Below are positions 1-10,888 of a stretch of DNA of 64,000 bases, in pieces. Both the position numbers and the translations under genes were made by a program. The notes below the pieces were generated by a model. That model was given only the letters and a program-made list of their open reading frames with translations. It was not told the DNA's origin and did no database searches. Source of the stretch: UBA5069 sp963773745 (GTDB taxonomy: Bacteria > Chloroflexota > Anaerolineae > Caldilineales > Caldilineaceae). Position 1 is the first letter of the stretch. Each line of letters opens with the position of its first letter. The DNA lies in the NCBI GenBank assembly GCA_963773745.1, contig CAVZCL010000005.1:62001-126000 (forward strand), given 5' to 3'.

Positions 1-2388
1 GGCCAGCGCCAGCGCGCGGCAGAGCAGCTCCTGCGCCTCGGTGCGTTGGTTGAGCACCCAAAGCGCCTCCGCCTGCAGCACACCGATTTCGACCAGGCTG
101 CGCACGCGCCCCCGTTCCTCGGCGCGCGCCTGCCACAGTTGCAGCAGTGCCAGGGCCGCGCGCGGGCGCTGATCGGCAAGGTAGAAGCGCGCCAGCGTCA
201 GCTCCTCAAACTCGGGGTAGTAGCCCACTTCGTCCCAGTGGCTGGACTGCGTCTGCGCCCACTGACGCACGGCCACCAGGTCGCCTGCGCCCAGGTCCAG
301 GCGGGCCTGGCAGGCGCGCAGCCACTCAACCAGCAGCGGGCTGTCGTAGCTTTGCGCCACGCGCATGGCGTCGGCCAGCGGCCCTGTGCCTTCGTCGCGC
401 CGCCCCAGTGACTGGCGAATGTGTGCGTTAATGGCCGACGCCGAGGCGTAGACAGACACGCTGCGCGCCGGTGCAAGCGCAATCGCGCGGCTGATGAAGT
501 GCTCGGCCCCCAGCAGGTCATTGCGTTCGCGCAAGATGGCCGCCATGCCCATGCAGCCATCGGCAATGCTGGGCCACTGACCGCCGCCGTGGTCCGTTGC
601 CAACTGCAGCCCGCGCCGGTATGTGGCCTCGGCATCGGCCAGCGCGCCCAGCTCGAGATAAGTGTGGCCAAGGCGGAACAAGGGGAAGAGCACCATATAG
701 GTGCTGCCGAGGTTGGTGGCGTGGGCCTGGGCACGCGTGTAGTGGGCAATGGCCTCGGTCGCACGGCCGCCCAACTGCAGTGCATGGCCCAGCGCATGGT
801 GCAGGGCCGCCTGCGTAAAGTCATCATCGGCGGCAAGCGTGCGCTCCGCCTCGATGCCCAGTTCCAGCGTCTTGTGGACGTCCCACTGGTAGGAGGCGAG
901 CAGCGTGCGCAGCGCCAGCACCTCGCCCAGCGCAGGGGCGTGCGCCGGATCGACAGTGTGGGCCGCAAGCGCCGACAGCAGTTGCGCCACGACCTCCTGC
1001 ACGCCAGCAAGGGGGCCGCGCAGAATCAGCAGCCAACCGTTGAGAAGCGCGAGGCGCGGGCGGCGCATGATCTCGGCGTGGGGCAGCGTCTCCATCCAGC
1101 GGTTGAGCGTAACGGCGTCGCCGTGCACAAGCAGATCATGGCCCTTTTCGGCCAGCAGGTCGGCGGCCTGCGCCCAATCCTGCGCGTGCAGCGCGTGCTC
1201 AATCGCCTCTACCGCGAAGCCGTGCGCGGCGTACCAGCGCGCTGCGCGCCGGTGCATCTCCGCTGCAAGCGCAGGCGCGCTGCGGTCCAGCTCTTCGTGC
1301 AGGGCGTCGGCAAAGAGATGGTAGTAGCGATACCAGCGCTGCTCGTCATCCAGCGGCACCACAAAGAGATTGTACGATTCGAGATAGTTGAGGATGGCGC
1401 GCGCCGTGCGCGGCGTGGCGCCGCCGTCTACCTCTGCGCCCGCCTGCGCGTTATCCAGCAGGTCGTCGCAGAGCGACACGTCGAAGCGCTGCAAAATGGA
1501 GGTGCGCAGGAGGAAATCGCGCACGCTCGCGGGCAGCTTCTCCAGCACCTGCTCGAGCAGATAGGCGAGCACGAAGCGGTTGCTGATGTCAATCCCCTGC
1601 AGATAGCTGCTCACCTCGCGCCGGCTGCGCCCCTGCAGCGATGCGCCCAGCAGCTGCAAGCCCGCCGGCCAGCCGTCCGTGTGGTCCACCAGGATTGCCA
1701 CATCCTCGGGCGGCAGCACGATTTTGGTGCGGCGGCTCAGCATTGCGCCCGCCTCCTCCACGCTGAAGCAGAGATCGGCGGCGCGCAATTCCAGCAGCTT
1801 GCCGTTGACGCGCCAGCGATTGAGGGGCATGGGTGGGTCGGCCCGCGTGCTGATGAGCAGGTGTGTGGTAGGCGGCAGATGGGCGATGAAGTAGTTGAGC
1901 GTGTCGTGAATGCGCTGCGCACGAATGTGGTGATAGTCATCCAGAATCAGCACGAAGTGCGCACGCGCTTCGCCACAGATCGCGAGCAAGGTGTCTACAA
2001 CGCTCTCCAGCGCCGGCGCATTGGCCGAACGCAACTGCGCCAGCAACTCTGCCAGGGGCGCGCTCAATGCGTCCAGCGGCAGCGTAGCCAGGCTGGCAGC
2101 CACGTAGCTCCAGAAGCGCAGCGGGTCATTGTCGCTCTCATCAAGCGAGAGCCATGCGGCGTGGAAAGCGGGTGGCTGGTCGCTCTCACCCGCAGCGGGA
2201 ACGCGCGCGTCGGCCCACTCGGCGGCAACCAGCGTCTTGCCAAAACCGGCCGGCGCCGAAAGGAGCGTGAGCGGAACGTTGCGCGCGTCGTCAAGGCGCT
2301 GGAGCAGCGCATGGCGCGGCACATTTTGCGCCGCCACGTGCGGGCGCCGCATTTTGCCCAACAGTAGGGGAGAGGTGAATCCAGCCAT
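1..2388 (-). CDS. MalT/LuxR-type ATP-dependent transcriptional regulator (C-terminus beyond the window)
   Basis: The reading frame is open from an ATG at 2388 to base 1, so at least 796 residues are present and the 3' end is missing. Near the N-terminus is a Walker A motif, APAGFGKT, and further on a Walker B strand, FVLILDDYHHI. These are typical of the STAND-type ATPase core of MalT-like LuxR regulators. The remainder is helical and TPR-like; it ends at the window edge in a stretch reading NQRTEAQELLCRALALA. In this family a LuxR helix-turn-helix follows the TPR region and would lie outside the window. Such proteins bind an inducer through the TPR region and activate transcription once ATP-bound. 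The ligand cannot be inferred. Long open frames on the opposite strand here are only shadows. Confidence 0.85.
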   Translation of the reverse strand, partial: MAGFTSPLLLGKMRRPHVAAQNVPRHALLQRLDDARNVPLTLLSAPAGFGKTLVAAEWADARVPAAGESDQPPAFHAAWLSLDESDNDPLRFWSYVAASLATLPLDALSAPLAELLAQLRSANAPALESVVDTLLAICGEARAHFVLILDDYHHIRAQRIHDTLNYFIAHLPPTTHLLISTRADPPMPLNRWRVNGKLLELRAADLCFSVEEAGAMLSRRTKIVLPPEDVAILVDHTDGWPAGLQLLGASLQGRSRREVSSYLQGIDISNRFVLAYLLEQVLEKLPASVRDFLLRTSILQRFDVSLCDDLLDNAQAGAEVDGGATPRTARAILNYLESYNLFVVPLDDEQRWYRYYHLFADALHEELDRSAPALAAEMHRRAARWYAAHGFAVEAIEHALHAQDWAQAADLLAEKGHDLLVHGDAVTLNRWMETLPHAEIMRRPRLALLNGWLLILRGPLAGVQEVVAQLLSALAAHTVDPAHAPALGEVLALRTLLASYQWDVHKTLELGIEAERTLAADDDFTQAALHHALGHALQLGGRATEAIAHYTRAQAHATNLGSTYMVLFPLFRLGHTYLELGALADAEATYRRGLQLATDHGGGQWPSIADGCMGMAAILRERNDLLGAEHFISRAIALAPARSVSVYASASAINAHIRQSLGRRDEGTGPLADAMRVAQSYDSPLLVEWLRACQARLDLGAGDLVAVRQWAQTQSSHWDEVGYYPEFEELTLARFYLADQRPRAALALLQLWQARAEERGRVRSLVEIGVLQAEALWVLNQRTEAQELLCRALALA

Positions 2389-2436
2389 GGCAGAGGCGTC
2401 ACCGGAAAAGCACGACGGGGGCGCCGGTATATGTGC

Positions 2437-2471
2437 GTAGAGGAGAGGGCTGCGCCTACCCTCTCCTCTAC
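2437..2471 (-). terminator. Hairpin after the aminotransferase gene
   Basis: Perfect 13-bp inverted repeat (2437-2449 with 2459-2471, arm GTAGAGGAGAGGG) with a 9-nt loop, lying between the aminotransferase stop and the MalT-like start. No clear U-tract follows, so the terminator role is inferred from position. Confidence 0.5.
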
Positions 2472-2483
2472 GGCCGCATTCGG

Positions 2484-3839
2484 CTACGTGCTGGTTTCTG
2501 CAGAGTCAAAGACGCCGCCCAGCAGACGGATAATCTCGTCGACTTCGTCTTCATTAATGATCAACGGGGGTGCGAAGGCAAGCACGTTGGCCACGTTGCG
2601 TGTGCGCAGGCCACGCGCCAGCGCCATGTCGGCCAGGCGGCCGGCCATGGCAGCATCGGGCGTGCGCGACTCCTTGTCCTTGACGATCTCCACACCATTG
2701 AGCAAACCGCGCCCGCGCACGTCGCCCACAAAGGGGAATTCGAGCAGGCTTTCGAGGCCGGCGCGCAGCCGTGCGCCCATGCGCTCGGCGTTCTCGGGCA
2801 GCCGCTCTCGTTCCAGAATCTCGAGATTGGCCAGCCCCACTGCACAGGCCGCCGGATGGCCCGAATAGGTGAAGCCGTGCATCCACGATTCGGTGCCCGG
2901 CGCGCTCCAGATGACTTCGCGGATGGCATCCGAAATCTGCATGCCGCCCAGTTGCAGGTAGCCCGACGTAATCCCCTTGGCAAAGTCCAGGATGTCGGGG
3001 CGCAGGCCCAGGAGCTGCGAGCCAAACCATGCGCCCGTGCGCCCAAAGCCCGTAATCACCTCATCGGCAATAATCAGCACGTCATACTTGTCGCAGATGG
3101 CGCGCACAAGGGGGAAGTAGTCGTCGGGTGGCACAATTACGCCGCCCACGCCCTGAATCGGCTCGGCGATGAAGGCCGCCACGGTCTCCGGCCCTTCGCG
3201 CAGGATGGCTTCCTCCAGCGCACGCGCTGCAGCCTGCCCAACCGTTTCGCCGGGCTGCATGTCGCCCTCGTAGCGGTATTGGCGCGGCGCATCAATGTGC
3301 AGGAAGCCGGGCGCCATGGGGCCAAACATCGTCTGATAGCCGGCGATGCCGGTGGCCGCTGTGGTCGCTACGGTAATGCCGTGATAGGCGTACTTGCGCG
3401 CAATAATCTTGAACTTTTCCGTCTTGCCCAGGCGGAACCAGTAGTAGCGCGCCGTCTTGAATGCGCTATCATTCGCTTCCGAGCCGCCCGATGTGAAGAA
3501 GGTGGTGTTGAGCGTGGGGTGGGCAAAGCCCGCAAGCTTCGCCGCCAGCTCGGAGGAAGGCACGTTGGTCATGCCCACGAAGTTGGAGGTGTAGGCAAGT
3601 TTGCGCATTTGCGCCGCGGCCACCTCGGGCAGCTCCTGGTTGCCATAGCCAACGTTGACATTCCAGAGGCCGGCCATGGCGTCGAGAATGCGGCGCCCAT
3701 CGCTCGTATGCAGGTAGACACGATCACCGCCCTCGATGACGAGGGGATTTTGGTGTTTGCTCGGATGGAAGACCGGATGAAGCTGGTGCTTGTCCATTTC
3801 GACGAGGGCGGCGGTGACATTCTGTTCTTGTTGGGACAT
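2484..3839 (-). CDS. Class III aminotransferase (aspartate aminotransferase family)
   Basis: A PLP-dependent class III (omega) aminotransferase of about 451 residues, full length for the family. It moves an amino group from an omega-amino acid or amine to a 2-oxo acid, usually pyruvate. Visible features are the N-terminal substrate region around GLWNVNVGYG, the PLP-phosphate segment TSGGSEAND, the aspartate strand LIIADEVITGFGRTG, and the Schiff-base lysine in DFAKGITSGY. I chose the ATG at 3839 (MSQQEQN); an in-frame ATG at 3914 would add 25 residues unlike the family, and neither has a strong ribosome site. The exact substrate (beta-alanine, 4-aminobutyrate, putrescine or other) cannot be told from sequence. 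Confidence 0.85.
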   Translation of the reverse strand: MSQQEQNVTAALVEMDKHQLHPVFHPSKHQNPLVIEGGDRVYLHTSDGRRILDAMAGLWNVNVGYGNQELPEVAAAQMRKLAYTSNFVGMTNVPSSELAAKLAGFAHPTLNTTFFTSGGSEANDSAFKTARYYWFRLGKTEKFKIIARKYAYHGITVATTAATGIAGYQTMFGPMAPGFLHIDAPRQYRYEGDMQPGETVGQAAARALEEAILREGPETVAAFIAEPIQGVGGVIVPPDDYFPLVRAICDKYDVLIIADEVITGFGRTGAWFGSQLLGLRPDILDFAKGITSGYLQLGGMQISDAIREVIWSAPGTESWMHGFTYSGHPAACAVGLANLEILERERLPENAERMGARLRAGLESLLEFPFVGDVRGRGLLNGVEIVKDKESRTPDAAMAGRLADMALARGLRTRNVANVLAFAPPLIINEDEVDEIIRLLGGVFDSAETST

Positions 3840-3969
3840 GAAAGGATTCCGATTCTGCGCTGGAGCCTGCCGCACGGGCAAGGCAAGGCTGCTGAGGGCG
3901 TGGATGGTTTTCATAATACCACAAGCGGGCGTTGCACCTTACCGCCGGCCCCTCACCAAGCGGGCAGGT

Positions 3970-4015
3970 GTAGGTCACGTCTCCTGGCGTGTAGACGCCA
4001 GGAGACGTGACCTAC
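3970..4015. repeat. Palindromic repeat, GTAGGTCACGTCTCC family
   Basis: Perfect 21-bp inverted repeat (3970-3990 with 3995-4015) with a 4-nt loop. The arm begins GTAGGTCACGTCTCC. The same word forms the ends of longer palindromic elements at 34484-34612 and 59835-59978, so this is a compact member of a dispersed family. Confidence 0.8.
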
Positions 4016-4018
4016 AAC

Positions 4019-4108
4019 GGTGCATCTCCGCAGTGCGCGGCGTTTGCGCCGGCATGGAGCGCGTCGCGTCCTCGAGTACGGCGGCTTACACCGCCGCTAC
4101 GAAAGGCC
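4019..4108. repeat. Degenerate copy of the TTTCGTAGCGGC palindromic element
   Basis: This stretch shares CTCCGCAGTGCGCGGCGT, GCGTCGCGTCCTCGA and CCGCTACGAAAG with the intact copy at 44433-44526, but its left arm has decayed. It fills most of the gap between the aminotransferase and the acyltransferase. I see no gene in 3840-4172. Confidence 0.65.
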
Positions 4109-4117
4109 GCTCTGCAC

Positions 4118-4146
4118 AAAAAAGCGGAGGGCTAGAAGCCCTCCGC
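4118..4146 (-). terminator. Rho-independent terminator of the acyltransferase gene
   Basis: Read on the minus strand, a 10-bp stem GCGGAGGGCT / AGCCCTCCGC with a 3-nt loop is followed at once by six T residues. The same hairpin core recurs at 58638-58679 and 59890-59913, so a dispersed repeat is serving as a terminator here. Confidence 0.85.
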
Positions 4147-4172
4147 TACGTCGTGTGCATGTTTTATGGTGA

Positions 4173-5219
4173 TCAGCCGCGCAGCGGCGTGGGCGCAACA
4201 ATGGGCTCGTGCACAGTGTGCAGCGCCAGCAGCTTCTGCGCCTGCTCCACAATGGCCTGCTGCACGCTCTGCGTGCCGTTGGTCGTCAGCTCGGCCATCG
4301 TCCGCGGCGGGCTAAAGGTGACGCGCGGCGCCAGGTTGAAGAGGCGCGGAAAGACAAGCTGCAGCGCAAACTGCAGCATGGTCGCCATCTTCTGCTGCTC
4401 TATCGGCTGGCGGCGAATCCACGCCACGGGCGAGCGCAGCGCCACCGGCGATACGACGCCGCTGACCATCGTAACCATGACCTGCGTCTCAGGCGCCTTT
4501 TTGACAAGCATCTCAATGCTCGAGGACCAACGCGCAATCGCTTCGCTGGCACCGGCAGTGCAGCGCGGGTCGGGATCAGTACGGCCCGTGGGGAAGAGCA
4601 GCAGCGTGCGCCCCTCACGCAGCGTTTTGATGCTCGTGCGCAGCGCACTCATGCGGTCGTGCGCGTTGTGCTCGCTGGAGAAGATGGCCGTGCGCGCCAC
4701 GGTCGGCAGTGATGTGAGCAAGGTGTGGCGGTTGGCAAGAATGCGCAGGTCGGGGCGATCCAGGTTGGCGGCAATCGCCACTTCGTCAAAGGAGCCCGGG
4801 TGGTTGGAGACAAGCAGCAGTGGCCCATCGCTGGGAATGTTCTCGGCGCCAATCACCTCGACGCTGCCGGCAAAGTGGGGCAGCATCCAGCGTGCCGCCT
4901 GCATGAAGCCGAATTGCTCGGCGCGCTGGTCAAATTCATAGCAAATGCCGATGAAGCGATCCATGGGAGCGGCCACAATCGGCTCGAGCAGCTTGCGCAG
5001 CCTGCCATTGGGGGCAAAGCCGCGCGTCTTCATAATGTCCTCGAGCAGGCTCTTGCGCAGCGCCAGCGGCGTCAGCGCCTCCAGTACACTCTCTTTGATT
5101 GTGGAGGAGATAGTGTCAAGTTGCGCCGAAAATGCCTGCACAGGGCTCGTTTCTGCAGAGGCGGCGCTCAGTGGTTGATTTGTGCTCACAGGCTGCTCCA
5201 GGCCACACGTGCCACTCAT
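4173..5219 (-). CDS. PlsC-like 1-acyl-sn-glycerol-3-phosphate acyltransferase family protein
   Basis: About 348 residues from the ATG at 5219 (MSGTCGLEQP). A longer in-frame start at 5333 exists, but its first 38 residues look non-coding. The LPLAT fold is shown by the catalytic motif NHPGSFDE (H-x4-D) and, about 75 residues later, LLLFPTGRTDPDP in place of the usual FPEGTR block. The N-terminal 100 residues are not PlsC-like. The likely role is transfer of an acyl chain to a lysophospholipid or related lipid at the membrane. The changed third motif (Thr for Glu) makes the acceptor uncertain. A canonical terminator follows. Confidence 0.75.
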   Translation of the reverse strand: MSGTCGLEQPVSTNQPLSAASAETSPVQAFSAQLDTISSTIKESVLEALTPLALRKSLLEDIMKTRGFAPNGRLRKLLEPIVAAPMDRFIGICYEFDQRAEQFGFMQAARWMLPHFAGSVEVIGAENIPSDGPLLLVSNHPGSFDEVAIAANLDRPDLRILANRHTLLTSLPTVARTAIFSSEHNAHDRMSALRTSIKTLREGRTLLLFPTGRTDPDPRCTAGASEAIARWSSSIEMLVKKAPETQVMVTMVSGVVSPVALRSPVAWIRRQPIEQQKMATMLQFALQLVFPRLFNLAPRVTFSPPRTMAELTTNGTQSVQQAIVEQAQKLLALHTVHEPIVAPTPLRG

Positions 5220-5407
5220 CAGCGTGATACAGCGGCCAATATGGGCTCCATCACAAAAGACACAACAAGCAAGGGCAGCTGTTGGCCCCGTGGCAAAAAG
5301 TCCCCGGCCGGGAGCGTTAGGCGCTCTGCGCACGGGGTCAATGTAGGGAAACCGTATGCTGCTTGCCTAGTATACATCGATTTATGCCCGCAGCGAAATG
5401 GCATCCG

Positions 5408-5483
5408 CATGCCATGGGCGCCGGTCCGTGGCATGCGCCCATGGCATGTACAACAACGGGGAGCGTTGAGGCTCCCCGTTGTT
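5408..5483 (-). terminator. Two consecutive hairpins after pckA
   Basis: Two perfect inverted repeats follow the pckA stop: 5452-5464 with 5471-5483 (13 bp, loop 6, arm AACAACGGGGAGC) and 5408-5421 with 5435-5448 (14 bp, loop 13, arm CATGCCATGGGCGC). Position and strength suggest transcription termination. There is no strong U-tract. Confidence 0.6.
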
Positions 5484-5512
5484 TGTGCCAATTGTCTGCC
5501 GCGCTGTGCGTG

Positions 5513-7126
<1,614 letters not shown>

Positions 7127-7253
7127 GGTAGTTCTCCTTATCTCCTGCATTGCGTTCTGCTATAACGATCTTTATGCGGATAGAATTGTGCCTCCGGGTA
7201 TGCTGACTTGGGCAGATTGCGGCAAATTGATGTCGTTTTCTTCAGCACGCCCT

Positions 7254-7292
7254 CGCCACGCCGGCGGGTCACCAAGGCCCGCCGGCGTGGCG
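7254..7292 (-). terminator. Strong GC hairpin between pckG and pckA
   Basis: Perfect 15-bp inverted repeat (7254-7268 with 7278-7292, arm CGCCACGCCGGCGGG), loop 9 nt, starting ten bases after the pckG stop. No U-tract follows. It could terminate or attenuate read-through into pckA, which would separate expression of the two PEPCK genes. Confidence 0.6.
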
Positions 7293-7301
7293 CGCGGCAC
7301 A

Positions 7302-9161
7302 CTACGGGTGCTGCACTGTGTCCCAGTTCTCAGGCGAACGCCAGAGGTTCGAGAGCAGCAGTTCACGAATGTTGGTGTTTTCCTTGGGCAGCCGGTCATA
7401 GAGCTTGAAGAACAGTTCATCGTGTGATGCCAGTTCCTTCAGCCACTGGTCGCGGTCAACAGTCATGAGGCGATCAAAGTCGTGGCTGGAGAAGTCCTCC
7501 AAGCCGCGCCAGTCAATGTCCTCATAGCGGGGCACCCAGCCCAGGGTGTTTTCAATGCTCGAGGCGTGCCCGCGGGAGCGCTCCACAATCCACTTGACAA
7601 TGCGCATGTTTTCGCCAAAGCCCGGCCAAAGGAAGTTGCCGTCGTCATCGCGGCGGAACCAGTTGACGTTGAAGATGCGCGGCGGGTTGTGCAGGTGGCG
7701 GCCAAAGTTCAGCCAGTGGTTAAAGTAATCGCCAATGTGGTAGCCGCAGAAGGGCAGCATGGCAAAGGGGTCGCGCCGCACTTCGCCCTGCTTGCCAAAG
7801 GCAGCAGCCGTCATCTCCGAGCCCATGGTCGACGCGCTGTAGACGCCGAACGACCAGTTGAAGGATTGGTAGACCAGCGGCACCACCGTGCTGCGTCGCC
7901 CGCCAAAGACAAAGGCCGAGATCGGCACGCCGGCGGGATCTTCATAGGCCGGGTCCACAGAGGGGCACTGGCTGATGGGGGCAGTGAAGCGGGCGTTGGG
8001 ATGCGCCGCCTTGCGGCCGCAGTCCGGCGTCCACTCCTGGCCTGTCCAGTCAATCAGGTGCGACGGCGCAGCCGCTGTCATCCCTTCCCACCAAACGTCG
8101 CCATCGTCCGTCAGTGCGACGTTGGTGAAGATGGTGTTGGCTTCAGCCGCAGCCATGGCGTTGGGGTTCGTCTTGTAATTTGTGCCGGGCGCAACGCCAA
8201 AGAGGCCGGCTTCGGGGTTGATGGCGTAAATTTGCCCATCGGGCCCGGGCTTGATCCAGGCAATGTCGTCGCCGATTGTGCTCACTTCCCAGCCTTCATC
8301 TGCAAAGGGCTTGGGCGGGATCATCATTGCGAAATTGGTCTTGCCGCAGGCGCTGGGGAAGGCGGCCGCAATGTAGGTCCGCTGTCCGTCGGGGCTCTTG
8401 ACGCCCATGATCAGCATGTGCTCGGCCAGCCAGCCCTGCTCGTGGGCCAGCACCGAGGCAATGCGCAGGGCGAAGCACTTCTTGCCCAGCAGCGCATTGC
8501 CACCGTAGCCCGAGCCATAGCTCCAGATCGTGCGCTCTTCGGGGTAGTGAACAATGTACTTGTCGGCCGGATCAGGACTGCAGGGCCATGCTACGTCATG
8601 CTGGCCCGGGGCCAGGGGCATGCCCACGGAATGCAGGCAGTGCACAAACTCGCCGTCGCCCAGCACCTCGAGCACCTTGCTGCCCATGCGCGTCATGATG
8701 CGCATGTTGACGACGACATAGGGCGAGTCGGTAATCTGCACGCCGATATGCGCGATGCGCGAACCGATGGGGCCCATGCTGAAGGGGATCACGTAGAGGG
8801 TGCGCCCTGACATGCAGCCGTCAAAGCGGGGGCGCAGGAGCGCCTTCATCTTGCGCGGTTCCATCCAGTTGTTGGTGGGGCCGGCGTCATTCTTGCTCAG
8901 CGAGCAGATGTAGGTGCGGTCTTCCACACGGGCCACGTCGCTGGGGTGCGAGCGGGCCAGAAAGCTGTTGGGGCGCTTGTCGGCGTTAAGGCGGGTGAAT
9001 GTGCCGCTCTCCACCATCTGGTCACACAACATCTCATACTCTGCGTCGGAGCCATCACACCAGTGCACAGCCTCGGGCTTGCACAGCGCAATCATCTCTT
9101 CAACCCACTCACGCAACTGCACGTTCTTGATCTTGTCGGGGGCGGTGTACTCTGCAATCAT
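7302..9161 (-). CDS. pckG: Phosphoenolpyruvate carboxykinase (GTP)
   Basis: A 619-residue enzyme of the GTP-dependent PEPCK family, unrelated in overall sequence to pckA. It interconverts oxaloacetate + GTP and phosphoenolpyruvate + CO2 + GDP. Visible motifs are the PEP/oxaloacetate loop RLNADKRPNSFLARS, the P-loop with the reactive cysteine FPSACGKTN, and the guanine-pocket region around FNVNWFRRDDDG. I chose the ATG at 9161 (MIAEYTAP) because AAGGA lies seven bases upstream. A start at 9209 would add 16 residues without a ribosome site. The gene follows pgi and precedes pckA on the same strand, so sugar-phosphate and gluconeogenic functions are clustered. Confidence 0.95.
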   Translation of the reverse strand: MIAEYTAPDKIKNVQLREWVEEMIALCKPEAVHWCDGSDAEYEMLCDQMVESGTFTRLNADKRPNSFLARSHPSDVARVEDRTYICSLSKNDAGPTNNWMEPRKMKALLRPRFDGCMSGRTLYVIPFSMGPIGSRIAHIGVQITDSPYVVVNMRIMTRMGSKVLEVLGDGEFVHCLHSVGMPLAPGQHDVAWPCSPDPADKYIVHYPEERTIWSYGSGYGGNALLGKKCFALRIASVLAHEQGWLAEHMLIMGVKSPDGQRTYIAAAFPSACGKTNFAMMIPPKPFADEGWEVSTIGDDIAWIKPGPDGQIYAINPEAGLFGVAPGTNYKTNPNAMAAAEANTIFTNVALTDDGDVWWEGMTAAAPSHLIDWTGQEWTPDCGRKAAHPNARFTAPISQCPSVDPAYEDPAGVPISAFVFGGRRSTVVPLVYQSFNWSFGVYSASTMGSEMTAAAFGKQGEVRRDPFAMLPFCGYHIGDYFNHWLNFGRHLHNPPRIFNVNWFRRDDDGNFLWPGFGENMRIVKWIVERSRGHASSIENTLGWVPRYEDIDWRGLEDFSSHDFDRLMTVDRDQWLKELASHDELFFKLYDRLPKENTNIRELLLSNLWRSPENWDTVQHP

Positions 9162-9226
9162 CTTGGTTTCCTTGTTATCACTGTGGCCGAAAAACCCGTT
9201 TTGAGACATATGATTTGCTGCTCTGC

Positions 9227-10888
9227 TCAGCGCTGCGCTTTGATGTAATTCATCAGTCCGTTGGTCGACGCATCATGCGTGGCCACAGGCTGCGGTGTGC
9301 GCAGTTCGGGCAGAATGGCAGATGCCAACTGCTTACCCAATTCAACACCCATCTGGTCGAACGAGTTAATGTTCCAAATCACCCCTTGTACAAAGATTTT
9401 GTGTTCGTACAGTGCAATCAGGCTGCCCAGTGTGTGCGGGGTCAGCAAAGGGAATACAAAGGAATTGGTGGGGCGGTTGCCCGGAAAGCTCTTGGCTGCG
9501 GCCAGCAAAGCAAGTTCAGTGCTGCTCTTGCCCTGTGTGGTCATTTCGGCCAGTTCAGCGCGCGCCTCCTCCACGGTGCGGCCGCGCATAAGCGCTTCCG
9601 TTTGCGCCAGGAAGTTGGAGAGCAGCAGCGTATGATGCTCGCCCACCGGGTGGTGGGACTGGGCCGGGGCCAGGAAGTCGCAGGGAATCAGCTTGGTGCC
9701 CTGGTGAATGAGCTGGTAGAAGGCGTGCTGGCCGTTTGTGCCGGGCTGCCCCCAAATAATGGGCCCCGTGCTGTAGTCGGTGATGAAGTGGCCCTCTTTG
9801 GTCACCCGCTTGCCGTTGCTCTCCATGTCCCCCTGCTGGAAGTAGCTGGGGAAGAAGGCCATTGTCTCGTCATACGGCAGAATGGCCTCCGTCTCGGCCC
9901 CGAAGAAGTTGTTGTACCAGATGCCCAGCAACGCCATGGTGACCGGGATGTTTTCGGCAAAGGGCGCCGTGCGGAAGTGCTCGTCCACGGCGTGCGCGCC
10001 TTCCAGCAGTTCGCTGAAGCGCTCGTAGCCCACGGCAATGGCAATGGAGAGGCCAATGGCCGACCAGAGCGAGTAGCGGCCGCCCACCCAATCCCAGAAC
10101 TCGAACATGTTGGCCGGGTCAATGCCAAAGGCCGTCACCTTCTCCTCGTTGGTGGAGAGGGCGACAAAATGGCTGGCCACTGCCGCCTCGTCCCTGGCGT
10201 GGCCCAGGAACCAGGCGCGCGCCGTATTGGCGTTGGCCATCGTCTCCTGCGTGGTAAAGGTCTTGGAGGCGATAAGAAAGAGCACGCTTTCGGGGTTCAC
10301 GCGCGCCAGCGTCTCGGCAATGTCGGTTCCGTCCACATTCGAGACAAAGTGGAAGCGTATGTCGGGGTGTATATAAGGGCTGAGCGCACGCACCACCATC
10401 TTGGGCCCCAGGTCGGAGCCGCCAATGCCGATGTTAACCACGTCGGTAATGCGCTTGCCCGTGTAGCCGGTCCAGTCGCCCTCACGCACGCGCTCGCTGA
10501 AGCGCTGCATCTGCGCCAGCACACGCTGCACTTCGGGCATGACGTCGACGCCATCCACCAGAATGGGCCGGTTGGAGCGGTTGCGCAGCGCCACGTGAAG
10601 CACGGCGCGCCCTTCGGTGTTGTTGATCTTCTCACCGTCGAACATGGCCTCAATCGCCCGCTGCAGCCCCGCTTCGGCGGCCAAGTCGCGCAGCAGGTGC
10701 ATGGTCTCGGCGCTGATGCGGTTCTTGGAGTAATCGAAGAGAATCTCATTAAAGTTGAGCGAGAAGCGAGCAAAGCGCTCGGGATCCTGCGCGAACTGCT
10801 CACGCATGTGGACATTTGCCTGTGTGCGCTGGTGTTCGACAAGCGCCTGCCAGGCGGGGCGCTGCGTAACCGATTGAGTCTGCTGCAT
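9227..10888 (-). CDS. pgi: Glucose-6-phosphate isomerase (canonical)
   Basis: A 553-residue canonical phosphoglucose isomerase interconverting glucose 6-phosphate and fructose 6-phosphate. Diagnostic strings are GIGGSDLGPK, the PGI signature DWVGGRYSLWSAIGLS, the active-site stretch GTNGQHAFYQL, and SFDQMGVELGKQ near the C-terminus. The ATG at 10888 has AAGGAG eight bases upstream. It is first in a same-strand series with pckG and pckA. A second, structurally unrelated cupin-type isomerase is encoded at 52943-53536, so the genome carries two solutions to the same reaction. Confidence 0.96.
   Translation of the reverse strand: MQQTQSVTQRPAWQALVEHQRTQANVHMREQFAQDPERFARFSLNFNEILFDYSKNRISAETMHLLRDLAAEAGLQRAIEAMFDGEKINNTEGRAVLHVALRNRSNRPILVDGVDVMPEVQRVLAQMQRFSERVREGDWTGYTGKRITDVVNIGIGGSDLGPKMVVRALSPYIHPDIRFHFVSNVDGTDIAETLARVNPESVLFLIASKTFTTQETMANANTARAWFLGHARDEAAVASHFVALSTNEEKVTAFGIDPANMFEFWDWVGGRYSLWSAIGLSIAIAVGYERFSELLEGAHAVDEHFRTAPFAENIPVTMALLGIWYNNFFGAETEAILPYDETMAFFPSYFQQGDMESNGKRVTKEGHFITDYSTGPIIWGQPGTNGQHAFYQLIHQGTKLIPCDFLAPAQSHHPVGEHHTLLLSNFLAQTEALMRGRTVEEARAELAEMTTQGKSSTELALLAAAKSFPGNRPTNSFVFPLLTPHTLGSLIALYEHKIFVQGVIWNINSFDQMGVELGKQLASAILPELRTPQPVATHDASTNGLMNYIKAQR

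Noticed and set aside
421..2367. A 648-codon open frame on the plus strand
   Set aside because: It is antisense to the MalT-like gene, whose frame has Walker motifs. The plus-strand translation is Arg/Gln/Ala-rich with no family features, as expected from high GC.
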